The position numbers were made by a program, and so were the translations under genes. This document shows positions 54,256 to 63,336 of a stretch of DNA of 64,000 nt, piece after piece (the first letter of the stretch is position 1; the number at the start of each line of letters is the position of its first letter). Below the pieces are notes generated by a model. That model saw nothing but the letters and a program-made list of their open reading frames with translations. It was not told where the DNA came from and made no database searches. Where the stretch lies: the NCBI RefSeq assembly GCF_000498535.1, contig NZ_AVGG01000031.1, forward strand, positions 1 through 64,000, in the 5' to 3' direction. This DNA is from Flavobacterium limnosediminis JC2902. Its GTDB lineage: Bacteria; Bacteroidota; Bacteroidia; Flavobacteriales; Flavobacteriaceae.

Positions 54256-54291
54256 ACAAAAAATCCCGATCACAAACTGCAATCGGGATTT
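54256..54291 (-). terminator. Terminator of paralog B
   Basis: AAATCCCGAT pairs with ATCGGGATTT around about 11 nt, with T's on the minus strand. Confidence 0.88.
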
Positions 54292-54311
54292 TAAAGCATG
54301 AAAAATATAAC

Positions 54312-57300
54312 TTATTGTTTGATAAACTTGGTATTCGATGTTCCTTTATCGGAATTGATTTTGATGAAATAATTCCCGGATGCCAAATTGGAAACATCCA
54401 CTTTTGAAACATTTTGTGCGTTTGGAACCACCACTACCAATTGTCCTAACTGATTGTAGATATTGATGGAACTCACTTCTATGGTTTGTTTGGTTTCGAT
54501 GTTCAGAATATCATTTACCGGGTTTGGATACAACATAAAATAAGTTGCGAAACTGAAATCATGATTGCTCAATGCAGCGATAGTTGTTGTTGCCGTATTG
54601 GTTACGATTGGGAAGTTGTAATCGAAATAAATACTGGCACTGTTGCTGAACGTATTCCCGACAACCAAAGTTGGTTTCGTTTTGATTTTGAACGCAACAA
54701 AACCATCATTATTCGCATTATCAAAAGGAAGATTGATATTTTCGAAGATGAAATCTACTTTATTTCCTGAAGAGATATTGGTTACAAACGAGTGGCTTCC
54801 TTTAATCGGAACCAATGAATTAATATCAAAGTTGTTTGTATCAATCATGTCTTTCACTACGATGTTTTGTGCATTGGCAGTACCATTATTTTCAAAACGA
54901 ATCATATAATGCACATACTTCCCTACTTCGCCTGGAGCTATCGTTGCGCCTTGCAGACAGGTTTTATCGTTTGGATCGAAAGAGTTTACTACGGTTTGGT
55001 TAAATGCAAGCGTATTATCGTTTGGCGTTTCATCTGTCGCCACTGAAGTAATTGTTGCAGTGTAATTCAAAACATCTCCTCCATTTACTGCCGGAGTTTC
55101 CATTGGGGAATTAACATTCATAGTCAACATGATTTCACGTGTTTCAAAAGACTGAAGATTTGTAAAATTCCATGACAAGTTATTTACTGTTTGATTAGTA
55201 GCAACCGGATTAGCTGAAACTAAATCCAAAATCGAATCATCAAAATTCAAATTTAAAGTTCCAGATTGTGTGTTTGTTCCTTTATTTTTGTAAATCAATT
55301 TGTAAACTGCATCAAAACCAGGTCTTGCTGGATTTACAGGTAAAATAGCTACTTCCAAATCTGGGTGAGTACCATTTGCCGTTATACAGAAGTTCTGAGT
55401 GAATGGACTTGCTTGTGTTGGGAAAGTAACATTTACTGTTGATGGTGAAGCAATAAAATAATTCGGATTTTCAAATACTGGCGTAATTGTGTGTGAGCCA
55501 TTTGTAAAGGCTGTACTATAATTTCCTGTAGTATTTGCTATAAAATAATTGTTATTAGCACCTGAAACAACTTGTATTTTCAAGTTTGTAAAGAGGTTAT
55601 CATTAAGATCACAATCATTATTATTTGAATCAAATCTAGTCTGACCTTGTACAAAATTATAATCTTCACCTAATAAGCGAATCATACTTCTTGCCGGTTG
55701 TCCTTGGTATTTCAATAACCAACCATATAATAAAATTTTACCATCTGTCTGACAATAAAGGTTAGGAGAATCATCACCTTCAAAATATTGCTCACTAAAA
55801 GTAGTATCAATTGTCCCGTTATTATTAAGCCTTACCATTTTCCTTTGATAAATACTATTATCTGATAATGATAAAACAATTTTTTGATTTGGTAACAATA
55901 TAAAATCAACAATACTAAATCCACTATTTTGCAAACTATAATTAAAAGATGTGTCCAAAGTACCGTTGCTAAAAATTCTTAAAAAATTTGTATTAACCCC
56001 ATTGACAGTAAATTGCCCTTCAATTAATATTTTTCCGTCCTGTTGAACGACAATGGAATTAACAACTGAACTTGTTATCAGAGGATCTAAAACAAAGGTT
56101 GAATCAACTCCCATAGTGCTTGTATATCGAATAATTCCATCTACGGTAGTTCCTGAAAGTGCTCCTCCAACCAAAATTTTACCATCATTTTGACCTACTA
56201 TAGTTTTCACATTATTCCCAATATCAAAAGTTCCCCAAATTTGACCAATACTATTTAATCTGACTAAACCAGAACAAGAACTATCATTAAAAAACGTAAA
56301 TGCACCTCCAACTAAAACAAGGCCACTAGATAGTGGGTATATTTTTTTAATAGCACCGCTAGAACTAAATCCTGTCCCACTTATATTAAAAGCACTGTCT
56401 TTGGTTCCATCTCCATTTATTCTAACAATAGTGGCAGCATTCGTGTTATTATATTTAGAAAATGAACCTCCTAAATAAATTTGACCGTTCGATAGAGGTG
56501 CAATAGCGGTGACGGCACCTACGTCAATTCCATTAAAACCACCAAAAGTTAATGTGTTATCTAATGAACCGTCATAATTTAATCTCGTAAAACTACTACA
56601 TAATCTGTCGTTATAAGAATGAAAATTTCCACCTATCAAAATCTTACCATCAGGCGTTTGGACAACTGTTTTTATTGGTATGTCATAAAATCCTTTCGAG
56701 GTGTTGTTAAAACTTGAGTCTTTTGTCCCATCAATGTTTAATTTTGCTATAAATCTATCTAATTTTCTAGTATTACCTAAATGACCCGACACCAAAATTT
56801 TTTGGTCACTAAAGAAAGAAACAGATTTGATGCCTTCTATATTTAAAAAACCAATAGGATCGGCAAATGTATTATCAATACTTCCATCTACATTTAATCT
56901 TACTATATTTTTCTTATTAATGTTATTAAATTTATCAAACGTCCCACTTGCTATAATTTTGTTATCCTGTTGTTCAACTATTTCCCAGACATAATCATAT
57001 CTATAAGAAGTCATTCCTTCGGTAAAACCAGCTCCAATTTGAAATGACGAATCGACAGTACCATTATTGTTAAGCCTCACCAAATCTACATAAGACTGAG
57101 AACTACAACGATTAAACCTTCCTCCGACAAGTATTTTACCGTTATTTAAGATTAATATTTTTTTCAATTGGCTTCCACTACCAACCATCAGAGAAAAATT
57201 TGCCGTTGAAAAACTTGTATCAAAAGAACCGTCAGTATTTAATCTTGCCACCTTATCAACATATGAATAAAAATCATTGTTGGTATTGTGAGACACTACT

Positions 57301-57908
57301 AACTTACCATCAGATTGGATCGCAAATTTTCCAAAATTATAATTAGGCACAGTTGCAAAAGAAGTATCTAAAACTCCATTTGAATTTAATCTTTTTAAAT
57401 TATTATAAATCCCTCCTTGAGTAGTCTGCCTCGCAACTAAAAGAATTTTTCCATCAGATTGCAATTCAATTTGCGTAACTCCTCCATTTTCAAATCCAAC
57501 CCCTTGAACATTAAAGCTTGTATCGATACTTCCATCCTGATTGAGCCTAATTAAATCATCGACATCCACTCCATTATAAGAATAGAATTCTCCTCCTACA
57601 ATAATTTTCCCATCTGGTTGCACTACAAAATCATGCAATATCCCAGCTCCTGAAAAATAAGAAAACCCAGAACCGGTATTAAAACTAGTATCAAGTAAAT
57701 TCCCATTTAATCGGATTAACTTATTTCCTGTTATCAATAGAATTTTCCCATCTGATAAAACTTTACTTTTTTTCACTTCTGCTTCAACTGAATAATGATT
57801 TAGAGGTAAATTAAATTGATTAAAATTTGGATCCCTATCCGTAGGGCTCTGTGCATTAACACAAGGAAAAAGGCAAAAAACCAACAATAGAAAGTAGATT
57901 TTCTTCAT
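54312..57908 (-). CDS. Secreted delta-60 repeat propeller protein with type A T9SS sorting domain (paralog B)
   Basis: 1198 residues. The signal peptide ends at CVNAQ. About 14 repeats of 50-55 residues follow (roughly residues 45-770), each with a pattern like DGKILVGGxF, then IVRLNxDGSxDxSF. This is the delta-60 repeat of bacterial beta-propellers. The remaining ~420 residues are nearly the same as in paralogs A, C and D: a loop domain around DSNNNDC, a DUF11-like domain, the DUF7619-like segment VVNSFDPNDKTCLQG, and the sorting domain ending SDKGTSNTKFIKQ. Its N-terminal module is thus unrelated to the LRRs of its neighbours while the export half is shared. It has the same 82-bp upstream block as paralog D. 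Confidence 0.9.
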   Translation of the reverse strand: MKKIYFLLLVFCLFPCVNAQSPTDRDPNFNQFNLPLNHYSVEAEVKKSKVLSDGKILLITGNKLIRLNGNLLDTSFNTGSGFSYFSGAGILHDFVVQPDGKIIVGGEFYSYNGVDVDDLIRLNQDGSIDTSFNVQGVGFENGGVTQIELQSDGKILLVARQTTQGGIYNNLKRLNSNGVLDTSFATVPNYNFGKFAIQSDGKLVVSHNTNNDFYSYVDKVARLNTDGSFDTSFSTANFSLMVGSGSQLKKILILNNGKILVGGRFNRCSSQSYVDLVRLNNNGTVDSSFQIGAGFTEGMTSYRYDYVWEIVEQQDNKIIASGTFDKFNNINKKNIVRLNVDGSIDNTFADPIGFLNIEGIKSVSFFSDQKILVSGHLGNTRKLDRFIAKLNIDGTKDSSFNNTSKGFYDIPIKTVVQTPDGKILIGGNFHSYNDRLCSSFTRLNYDGSLDNTLTFGGFNGIDVGAVTAIAPLSNGQIYLGGSFSKYNNTNAATIVRINGDGTKDSAFNISGTGFSSSGAIKKIYPLSSGLVLVGGAFTFFNDSSCSGLVRLNSIGQIWGTFDIGNNVKTIVGQNDGKILVGGALSGTTVDGIIRYTSTMGVDSTFVLDPLITSSVVNSIVVQQDGKILIEGQFTVNGVNTNFLRIFSNGTLDTSFNYSLQNSGFSIVDFILLPNQKIVLSLSDNSIYQRKMVRLNNNGTIDTTFSEQYFEGDDSPNLYCQTDGKILLYGWLLKYQGQPARSMIRLLGEDYNFVQGQTRFDSNNNDCDLNDNLFTNLKIQVVSGANNNYFIANTTGNYSTAFTNGSHTITPVFENPNYFIASPSTVNVTFPTQASPFTQNFCITANGTHPDLEVAILPVNPARPGFDAVYKLIYKNKGTNTQSGTLNLNFDDSILDLVSANPVATNQTVNNLSWNFTNLQSFETREIMLTMNVNSPMETPAVNGGDVLNYTATITSVATDETPNDNTLAFNQTVVNSFDPNDKTCLQGATIAPGEVGKYVHYMIRFENNGTANAQNIVVKDMIDTNNFDINSLVPIKGSHSFVTNISSGNKVDFIFENINLPFDNANNDGFVAFKIKTKPTLVVGNTFSNSASIYFDYNFPIVTNTATTTIAALSNHDFSFATYFMLYPNPVNDILNIETKQTIEVSSINIYNQLGQLVVVVPNAQNVSKVDVSNLASGNYFIKINSDKGTSNTKFIKQ

Positions 57909-57990
57909 AAAAATAAATTTAGTTTCTCAAATTTAGAGAAAGTAAAAATTTCAAATATACTTTTCTTACTAAATTTTGTGATATTTCTCA
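57909..57990 (-). promoter_or_regulatory. Duplicated upstream region of paralog B, with -7 element
   Basis: These 82 bp match the upstream block of paralog D (62658-62739) at 80 positions. On the minus strand TAAATTTG (57928-57935) fits the -7 consensus and a TTTG lies 16 bp upstream of it. A start about 20 bp before the ATG is inferred. Confidence 0.65.
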
Positions 57991-58012
57991 AAATCAAATC
58001 TTTTTTTTCAAA

Positions 58013-58050
58013 CAAAAAAACCCCGATTACAAAAACTGCAATCGGGATTT
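58013..58050 (-). terminator. Terminator of paralog C
   Basis: CCCGATT pairs with AATCGGG, with A/T flanks. This is the same terminator family as paralogs A, B and D, with a slightly shorter stem. Confidence 0.82.
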
Positions 58051-58070
58051 TTATATATGAAAAGTATAAC

Positions 58071-60095
58071 TTATTGTTTAATAAACTTCGTATTCGAGGT
58101 TCCTTTATCCGAATTGATCTTGATGAAATAATTTCCGGAGGCCAAATTGGAAACATCTACTTTTGAAACATTTTGTGCGTTTGGAACCACCACTACCAAT
58201 TGTCCTAATTGATTATAGATATTGATGGAACTCACTTCTATAGTTTGTTTGGTTTCGATGTTCAGAATATCATTTACAGGATTCGGGTACAGCATAAAAT
58301 ATGTCGCAAAATTAAAATCCTGATTGCTCAATGCAGCGATAGTTGTTGTTGCCGTATTGGTTACAATTGCGAAATTATAATCGAAATAAATGCTGGCACT
58401 GTTGCTGAATACATCCCCAACAACCAAAGTAGGTTGCGTTCTGATTTTAAAAGCAACATACCCGTCATTATTGGCATCATCAAAAGGAAGGTTGATATTT
58501 TCAAAAATGAATTCCACCTTGTTTCCTGAAGTGATATTCGTTACAAAAGAATGACTGCCTTTAATCGGAACTAAAGAATTAATATCAAATTTATTGGTAT
58601 CAATCATGTCTTTTACCACGATATTTTGGGCATTAGCAGTACCATTATTTTCAAAACGAATCATGTAATGCACGTACTTCCCTACTTCGCTTGGTGATAT
58701 TGTTGCACCTTCTAAACAGGTTTTGTCGTTTGGATCAAATGAGTTTACTACGGTTTGGTTGAATGTAAACGTATTATCGTTTGGCATTTCATCTGTCGCG
58801 GCCGAAGTTAATGAAGCTGTATAATTCAATATATCTCCGTTATTTACAGCCGGAGTTTCGGTTGGAAAATTTACATTTAAGGTTATAGTAATTTCTCTTG
58901 TCTCGAACGGTTGTAAATTGGTGAAGTCCCAAGACAAGTTATTTGTAGTTTGATTGTTAATTGCAGGATTGGATGAAACTAAATCCAAAACAGCATCCGT
59001 AAATTGTAAAGTAACGGCCCCAGATTGAGTTTGATTTCCTTTGTTTTTGTAAATAAGCTTATACTTTGCATCAAAACCGGGTCTTGCAGGAACAACCGGA
59101 ACTAATATGATTTCTAAATCAGGATGGCTACCATTTGGGGCTATACAAAAATTTTGTGAGTATGGACTGCCATTGGAGGGAAATGAAACATATACACTTG
59201 GAGGGGATACTGTAAAATAAGTAGGATTTTCCAAAACAGGAGTAATTGAATAGCTCCCTGCTGAAACCGGAACAGTATAATTACCACTTAAGTTAGCAAC
59301 CAAAGTCCCATATGAAGACCCTCCGGTTATATTTAATTTAAGATATGGAAAAGAAAAATCAGAACTATCACAACCATTAATATTACTATCGAACTTATTA
59401 TTTCCATTAATTACATAGTAAGTTCCACTGGGTACAAACGTACAATAAGAATTTACATTACAATTGGTATAACCATACTCATTTAGCTTACTCTGTACTA
59501 AAGCTATTCTTGATTCATCAATGCATACATATTCTAAATTAGGATTATTCCCAAAAGATAAGTGATTAAAAGCTACTCCACCTTTTTTAAGAAAAAGGGA
59601 AGTTAAAGAATTATTACCTGCAACAAGAACTTTTAAAGTTGAATTATTATTAATGCTTAAACTTGTCAATTGATTATCATTACAAACTAAATTTTGAATA
59701 TTAGCCAAATTGATTACATCAATATTTGCAAGTTGATTACCACTCACATCAAGAGTTGTTAAATTTATTAAATTGCTTACATCAATAAATGTTAACGTAT
59801 TAGCTCTCAAAAACAAGGATCTCAAATTTCTAAAATGAGACAATCCGGTTACGTCAGAAATTGAAGAAAATTCAGCCCATAAACCATGAACTTGCATAGC
59901 TTCATTGACTTCAATCTCACCATTGTTGTTAGCATCAAGCCTAAAATTAACACCCGAGGAATTTTGAACAATTGAATTAGAGGAATTTGACTGTAACAAT
60001 TTAGCCTTTAAATTAGCATCCGGAAAGTTAATAATCTGTCCATTAACGCTTGTAAAAAGAAATAAACTGAATAGTAAAAAGTAAATCTTCTTCAT
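58071..60095 (-). CDS. Secreted leucine-rich-repeat protein with type A T9SS sorting domain (paralog C)
   Basis: 674 residues, the shortest of the four. The signal peptide ends at SVNGQ. The N-cap IINFPDANLKAKLLQ and the EF-hand-like loop DANNNGEIEVNEA precede only about six LRRs (SNLINLTTLDVSGNQLANID...). The loop domain (NGNNKFDSNINGCDSSDFS), DUF11-like, DUF7619-like (VVNSFDPNDKTCLEG) and sorting domains follow as in its paralogs. It may be a contracted version of A or D. Its upstream region shares only a few bases (AAATAAATTTAG) with the B/D block, so it may lack their promoter. Confidence 0.88.
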   Translation of the reverse strand: MKKIYFLLFSLFLFTSVNGQIINFPDANLKAKLLQSNSSNSIVQNSSGVNFRLDANNNGEIEVNEAMQVHGLWAEFSSISDVTGLSHFRNLRSLFLRANTLTFIDVSNLINLTTLDVSGNQLANIDVINLANIQNLVCNDNQLTSLSINNNSTLKVLVAGNNSLTSLFLKKGGVAFNHLSFGNNPNLEYVCIDESRIALVQSKLNEYGYTNCNVNSYCTFVPSGTYYVINGNNKFDSNINGCDSSDFSFPYLKLNITGGSSYGTLVANLSGNYTVPVSAGSYSITPVLENPTYFTVSPPSVYVSFPSNGSPYSQNFCIAPNGSHPDLEIILVPVVPARPGFDAKYKLIYKNKGNQTQSGAVTLQFTDAVLDLVSSNPAINNQTTNNLSWDFTNLQPFETREITITLNVNFPTETPAVNNGDILNYTASLTSAATDEMPNDNTFTFNQTVVNSFDPNDKTCLEGATISPSEVGKYVHYMIRFENNGTANAQNIVVKDMIDTNKFDINSLVPIKGSHSFVTNITSGNKVEFIFENINLPFDDANNDGYVAFKIRTQPTLVVGDVFSNSASIYFDYNFAIVTNTATTTIAALSNQDFNFATYFMLYPNPVNDILNIETKQTIEVSSINIYNQLGQLVVVVPNAQNVSKVDVSNLASGNYFIKINSDKGTSNTKFIKQ

Positions 60096-60153
60096 AAAAT
60101 AAATTTAGCAGCCCAAATATAAATGAAAATGATTATATAAACCGAATTTTCTT

Positions 60154-60190
60154 ATAAAAAATCCCGATAACAAACTGCAATCGGGATTTT
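60154..60190 (-). terminator. Terminator of paralog D
   Basis: AAAATCCCGAT pairs with ATCGGGATTTT. T's follow on the minus strand. Confidence 0.88.
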
Positions 60191-60209
60191 GAAGTATGAA
60201 AAATATAAC

Positions 60210-62657
60210 TTATTGTTTGATAAACTTGGTATTCGATGTTCCTTTATCGGAATTGATTTTGATGAAATAATTCCCGGACGGTAAATTAGAAACATCCACT
60301 TTTGAAATATTCTGTGCGTTTGGAACCACCACTACCAACTGCCCTAATTGATTGTAAATATTGATGGAACTCACTTCTATAGTTTGTTTGGTTTCTATGT
60401 TCAGAATATCATTTACAGGATTCGGGTACAGCATAAAATATGTCGCAAAATTAAAATCCTGATTGCTCAATGCAGCGATAGTTGTTGTGGCCGTATTGGT
60501 TACGATTGGGAAGTTATAATCGAAATAAATGCTGGCACTGTTGCTGAAAGTATTCCCTACAACCAAAGTTGGTTTTGTTTTGATTTTGAACGCTACGTAA
60601 CCGTCATTGTTAGCATCATCAAACGGTAAATTGATGTTTTCAAAGATGAATTCCACTTTGTTTCCTGAAGTGATATTGGTTACAAAAGAATGACTGCCTT
60701 TAATCGGAACTAAAGAACTGATATCGAACTTATTCGTATCAATCATGTCTTTTACCACGATGTTTTGTGCATTGGCAGTACCATTATTTTCAAAACGGAT
60801 TAGGTAATGCACGTACTTCCCTACTTCTCCTGGAGCTATCGTAACGCCTTCTAAACAGGTTTTGTCGTTTGGATCGAAAGAGTTTACCACGGTTTGATTT
60901 AAAGTAAATGTATTATCATTTGGCGTTTCATCTATTGCAGCTGAAGTAATTGTTGCGGTGTAATTTAAAATATCTCCGTTATTTACTGCCGGCGTTTCCG
61001 TTGGGGAATTTACGTTTAATGTCAATGTAATTTCTCTTGTCTGGAATGGTTGCAAATTGGTGAAGTCCCAAGACAAAGTATTCAACGCTTGATTTGAAGT
61101 TGCAGGATTTGAAACTACAAAATCCAAAACAGCATCATCAAAAGTTAAAGTAACCGAACCTGATTGGGTTGTATTTCCTTTATTTTTATATATCAACTTG
61201 TAAAGAGCGTCGAAGCCCGGCCGTTCAGCTTCTATTGGTAATAAAGATATTTCCATATCTGGATGAACTCCATTTGCATTTACGCAGAAATTCTGAGTAA
61301 ACGGGCTTGCTTGTGTTGGAAAGGTTATATCTAGCATTGATGGAGTAATATTAAAATACTCGGGGTTTTCTAATATTGGAGTTAATGTATGTGTTCCACT
61401 CTGAACGGAAATTGAATAATTACCGGATGCATTTGAAATCACTGTTCCATCAACTGTTCCATTTGTTATGTTAAATCTTAAATTGGATAAAGAAATATCT
61501 GAAGCATCACAACCATCATTATTAGCGTCAAATTTATTATTTCCCTGAATAGTATAAAATATTCCTCCAGGTACGAATGAGCAATAAGAATTCAGAATAG
61601 TAGTTGGTGGCAGGTATATTCTTCCGTTTTCTATTTCGGATTGATCTGCACATACATATCTGAGTCCTGATCCGGTGGCATAAATAGCATTATTATTTCC
61701 GTTTTTCATAAATACGGACTCCAGTAACGGACTATCGTTACAAACTATTTCACGAAAGTCATGGTTATTACTCAAATCAATTGTATTCAACGGACAGTTA
61801 TTACAAATTATATATTGCAAAAGTGGTATTTCTGAAAAATTCATACTGCTTATTTGAGTACCGCCTAACTCAATCCGTGTAATTTGATTTAATCCTGTCA
61901 GATTAATACTTGAAATCGGATTATTAGCAAAACTTATGTCACGAAGATTGATTAACTGCGAAACATTCAAGTTAGCTATTTGATTATTGTTACAATCTAA
62001 AGTTCTAAGGTTTATTGAGCCGGAAACATCTAAATTTGTCATATGATTATTAAAACATTTAAGGCTATTCAGAAGAGTTAAATTGGAAGCATTAAGTGTA
62101 CTAATATTGTTATTTTCACATCTAAAATCATATAGATTTGATAAAGCGGTTACATCAATTGTATTTAATTGATTATTATTACACCACAATTTTCGTAAAG
62201 TTGTACAGCCTGTCAAATTTAAATTCGCTAACCGATTATGTTCAACATTAACATCCTTTAACTCAGTCAGACCTACAATATTTAAGTTTTGCAATTGGCC
62301 ATGATGGCATTGCAAATCCTGGAGATGTGTTAACGTCGACAAGTTTAAGCTAACTATATTATTGGATCCACACGACAATTTTCGGAGATTAGTAAAATAT
62401 TCAATTCCTGTCAAATTATTTATTGGAGAACCACTAATATGCAATTCATATACGTTTTGTGCCTCACTCAATTGAATTTCACCATCATTATTTGTATCAA
62501 CAATCATAGAATAACCATTGCTATTTCTTGCATAACCATAAACAGTACTTTGAACAGTTAGCTGTGATTTAAAGTAATCATTCGGGATAAAAATGGTTTG
62601 GGCTCCTAAAGTTCCGAAAAGTAAAAAAGCAGCTAATACAACGTAGAATTTCTTCAT
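60210..62657 (-). CDS. Secreted leucine-rich-repeat protein with type A T9SS sorting domain (paralog D)
   Basis: 815 residues. The signal peptide ends at GTLGAQ. The N-cap TIFIPNDYFKSQL and the EF-hand-like loop DTNNDGEIQLSEA are followed by about twelve LRRs (LSCGSNNIVSLNLSTLTHLQ, LWCNNNQLNTIDV and similar) to residue ~330. The loop domain (NKFDANNDGCDASD), DUF11-like and DUF7619-like blocks, and the type A sorting domain follow. The sorting domain differs from B and C mainly in conservative changes (GNYFIKI shared; LPSG in place of LASG). It is the first of the four genes in the direction of transcription. Confidence 0.9.
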   Translation of the reverse strand: MKKFYVVLAAFLLFGTLGAQTIFIPNDYFKSQLTVQSTVYGYARNSNGYSMIVDTNNDGEIQLSEAQNVYELHISGSPINNLTGIEYFTNLRKLSCGSNNIVSLNLSTLTHLQDLQCHHGQLQNLNIVGLTELKDVNVEHNRLANLNLTGCTTLRKLWCNNNQLNTIDVTALSNLYDFRCENNNISTLNASNLTLLNSLKCFNNHMTNLDVSGSINLRTLDCNNNQIANLNVSQLINLRDISFANNPISSINLTGLNQITRIELGGTQISSMNFSEIPLLQYIICNNCPLNTIDLSNNHDFREIVCNDSPLLESVFMKNGNNNAIYATGSGLRYVCADQSEIENGRIYLPPTTILNSYCSFVPGGIFYTIQGNNKFDANNDGCDASDISLSNLRFNITNGTVDGTVISNASGNYSISVQSGTHTLTPILENPEYFNITPSMLDITFPTQASPFTQNFCVNANGVHPDMEISLLPIEAERPGFDALYKLIYKNKGNTTQSGSVTLTFDDAVLDFVVSNPATSNQALNTLSWDFTNLQPFQTREITLTLNVNSPTETPAVNNGDILNYTATITSAAIDETPNDNTFTLNQTVVNSFDPNDKTCLEGVTIAPGEVGKYVHYLIRFENNGTANAQNIVVKDMIDTNKFDISSLVPIKGSHSFVTNITSGNKVEFIFENINLPFDDANNDGYVAFKIKTKPTLVVGNTFSNSASIYFDYNFPIVTNTATTTIAALSNQDFNFATYFMLYPNPVNDILNIETKQTIEVSSINIYNQLGQLVVVVPNAQNISKVDVSNLPSGNYFIKINSDKGTSNTKFIKQ

Positions 62658-62739
62658 AAGAATAAATTTAGTTTCTCAAATTTAGAGAAAGTAAAAATTT
62701 CAAATGTACTTTTCTTACTAAATTTTGTGATATTTCTCA
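62658..62739 (-). promoter_or_regulatory. Duplicated upstream region of paralog D, with -7 element
   Basis: This is the 82-bp partner of 57909-57990. TAAATTTG is at 62677-62684 on the minus strand and the same TTTG lies 16 bp upstream. Conservation across the whole block, not just the core, points to recent duplication or conversion. Confidence 0.65.
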
Positions 62740-62764
62740 ATAAATGAGCATTCTACAGCAATTA

Positions 62765-62799
62765 AATACGCCATCCAACACAATAAATGGCGTTCCGAG
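62765..62799. repeat. Small inverted repeat
   Basis: ACGCCAT and ATGGCGT face each other across about 14 bp within the stretch between the paralog D promoter and the minisatellite. It may be a terminator remnant; no T-run of note. Confidence 0.4.
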
Positions 62800-62829
62800 C
62801 GTACTCTACCCCGTTTCCTTACGTGGAAA

Positions 62830-63125
62830 TTTGGTACTGTCTCCCAAAATTTTGATACCATCTACTAAAACTTTGGTAATGTCTATTAAAATTTTGGTAA
62901 GAGCTACTAAAACTTTTGTAAGATTAACTAAAACTTTTATAAGATTAACTAAAACTTTTAATACCATCTACTAAAACTTTGGTAAGAGCTACTATAATTT
63001 TGGTAAGAGCTACTAAAATTTTGGTAAGAGCTAATAAAATTTTGGTAAGAGCTACTAAAATTTTTGTAAGATTTACTAAAATTTTTAATACCATCTACTA
63101 AAACTTTGGTACTGTCTACTAAAAT
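62830..63125. repeat. 14-unit minisatellite with 21/22-bp period
   Basis: Twelve units of 21 bp and two of 22 bp share the frame TTTGGTA.......ACTAAAA(T/C), around an ACTAAAATTTTGGT near-palindrome. The variable hexamer takes a few states (AAGAGC, AAGATT, ACCATC, ACTGTC, AATGTC). Ordered states suggest block expansion: first and last units both carry ACTGTC, and the second and twelfth-thirteenth units carry ACCATC. The two 22-bp units shift the frame, so reading frames through it are unlikely to be genes. No spacers, no transposase nearby. Confidence 0.85.
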
Positions 63126-63155
63126 TTTAATTCGCACCAGCAATTTATCCGGTTA

Positions 63156-63210
63156 TTTTTCCATTTTCGCTTTTAATTCAGCAAGAATATCATTGTTATC
63201 TCCTAATGTA
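63156..63210 (-). pseudogene. 55-bp perfect copy of the rpsA 3' end (copy 1)
   Basis: It is identical over 55 bp to 63666-63720, the end of the authentic rpsA gene. On the minus strand it encodes the S1 tail TLGDNNDILAELKAKMEK, and then a stop soon after. It lies 510 bp from the original. The identity ends abruptly at ...CTCCTAATGTA, the same junction as copy 2. Confidence 0.85.
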
Positions 63211-63336
63211 ATTGTATACTGATTTAATTCGTGAATTTGTGGCGGAAAAATAATTTTAAAAACCACTAATTCACGAATTATCAGAAAGAGTTTTATAGGA
63301 TTCTGATTTGTTGCGGAAGTACTATTCGAATTCGGG
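63211..63336. repeat. Element with an 18-bp inverted repeat, copy 1
   Basis: It begins exactly where the rpsA-tail copy ends. TAATTCGTGAATTTGTGG (63225-63242) pairs with CCACTAATTCACGAATTA (63263-63280) at 17 of 18 positions around a 20-nt loop, followed by about 55 bp ending GAATTCGGG. It is about 95% the same as 63403-63528. Confidence 0.82.

Noticed and set aside
62830..63125. CRISPR array
   Set aside because: Units are contiguous with no unique spacers, 21 bp is too short, and there are no cas genes.
62744..63143. Open frames of 76 (plus) and 61 (minus) codons through the minisatellite
   Set aside because: They only reflect the 21-bp period being divisible by three. The two 22-bp units break the frame and no start context or homology supports them.
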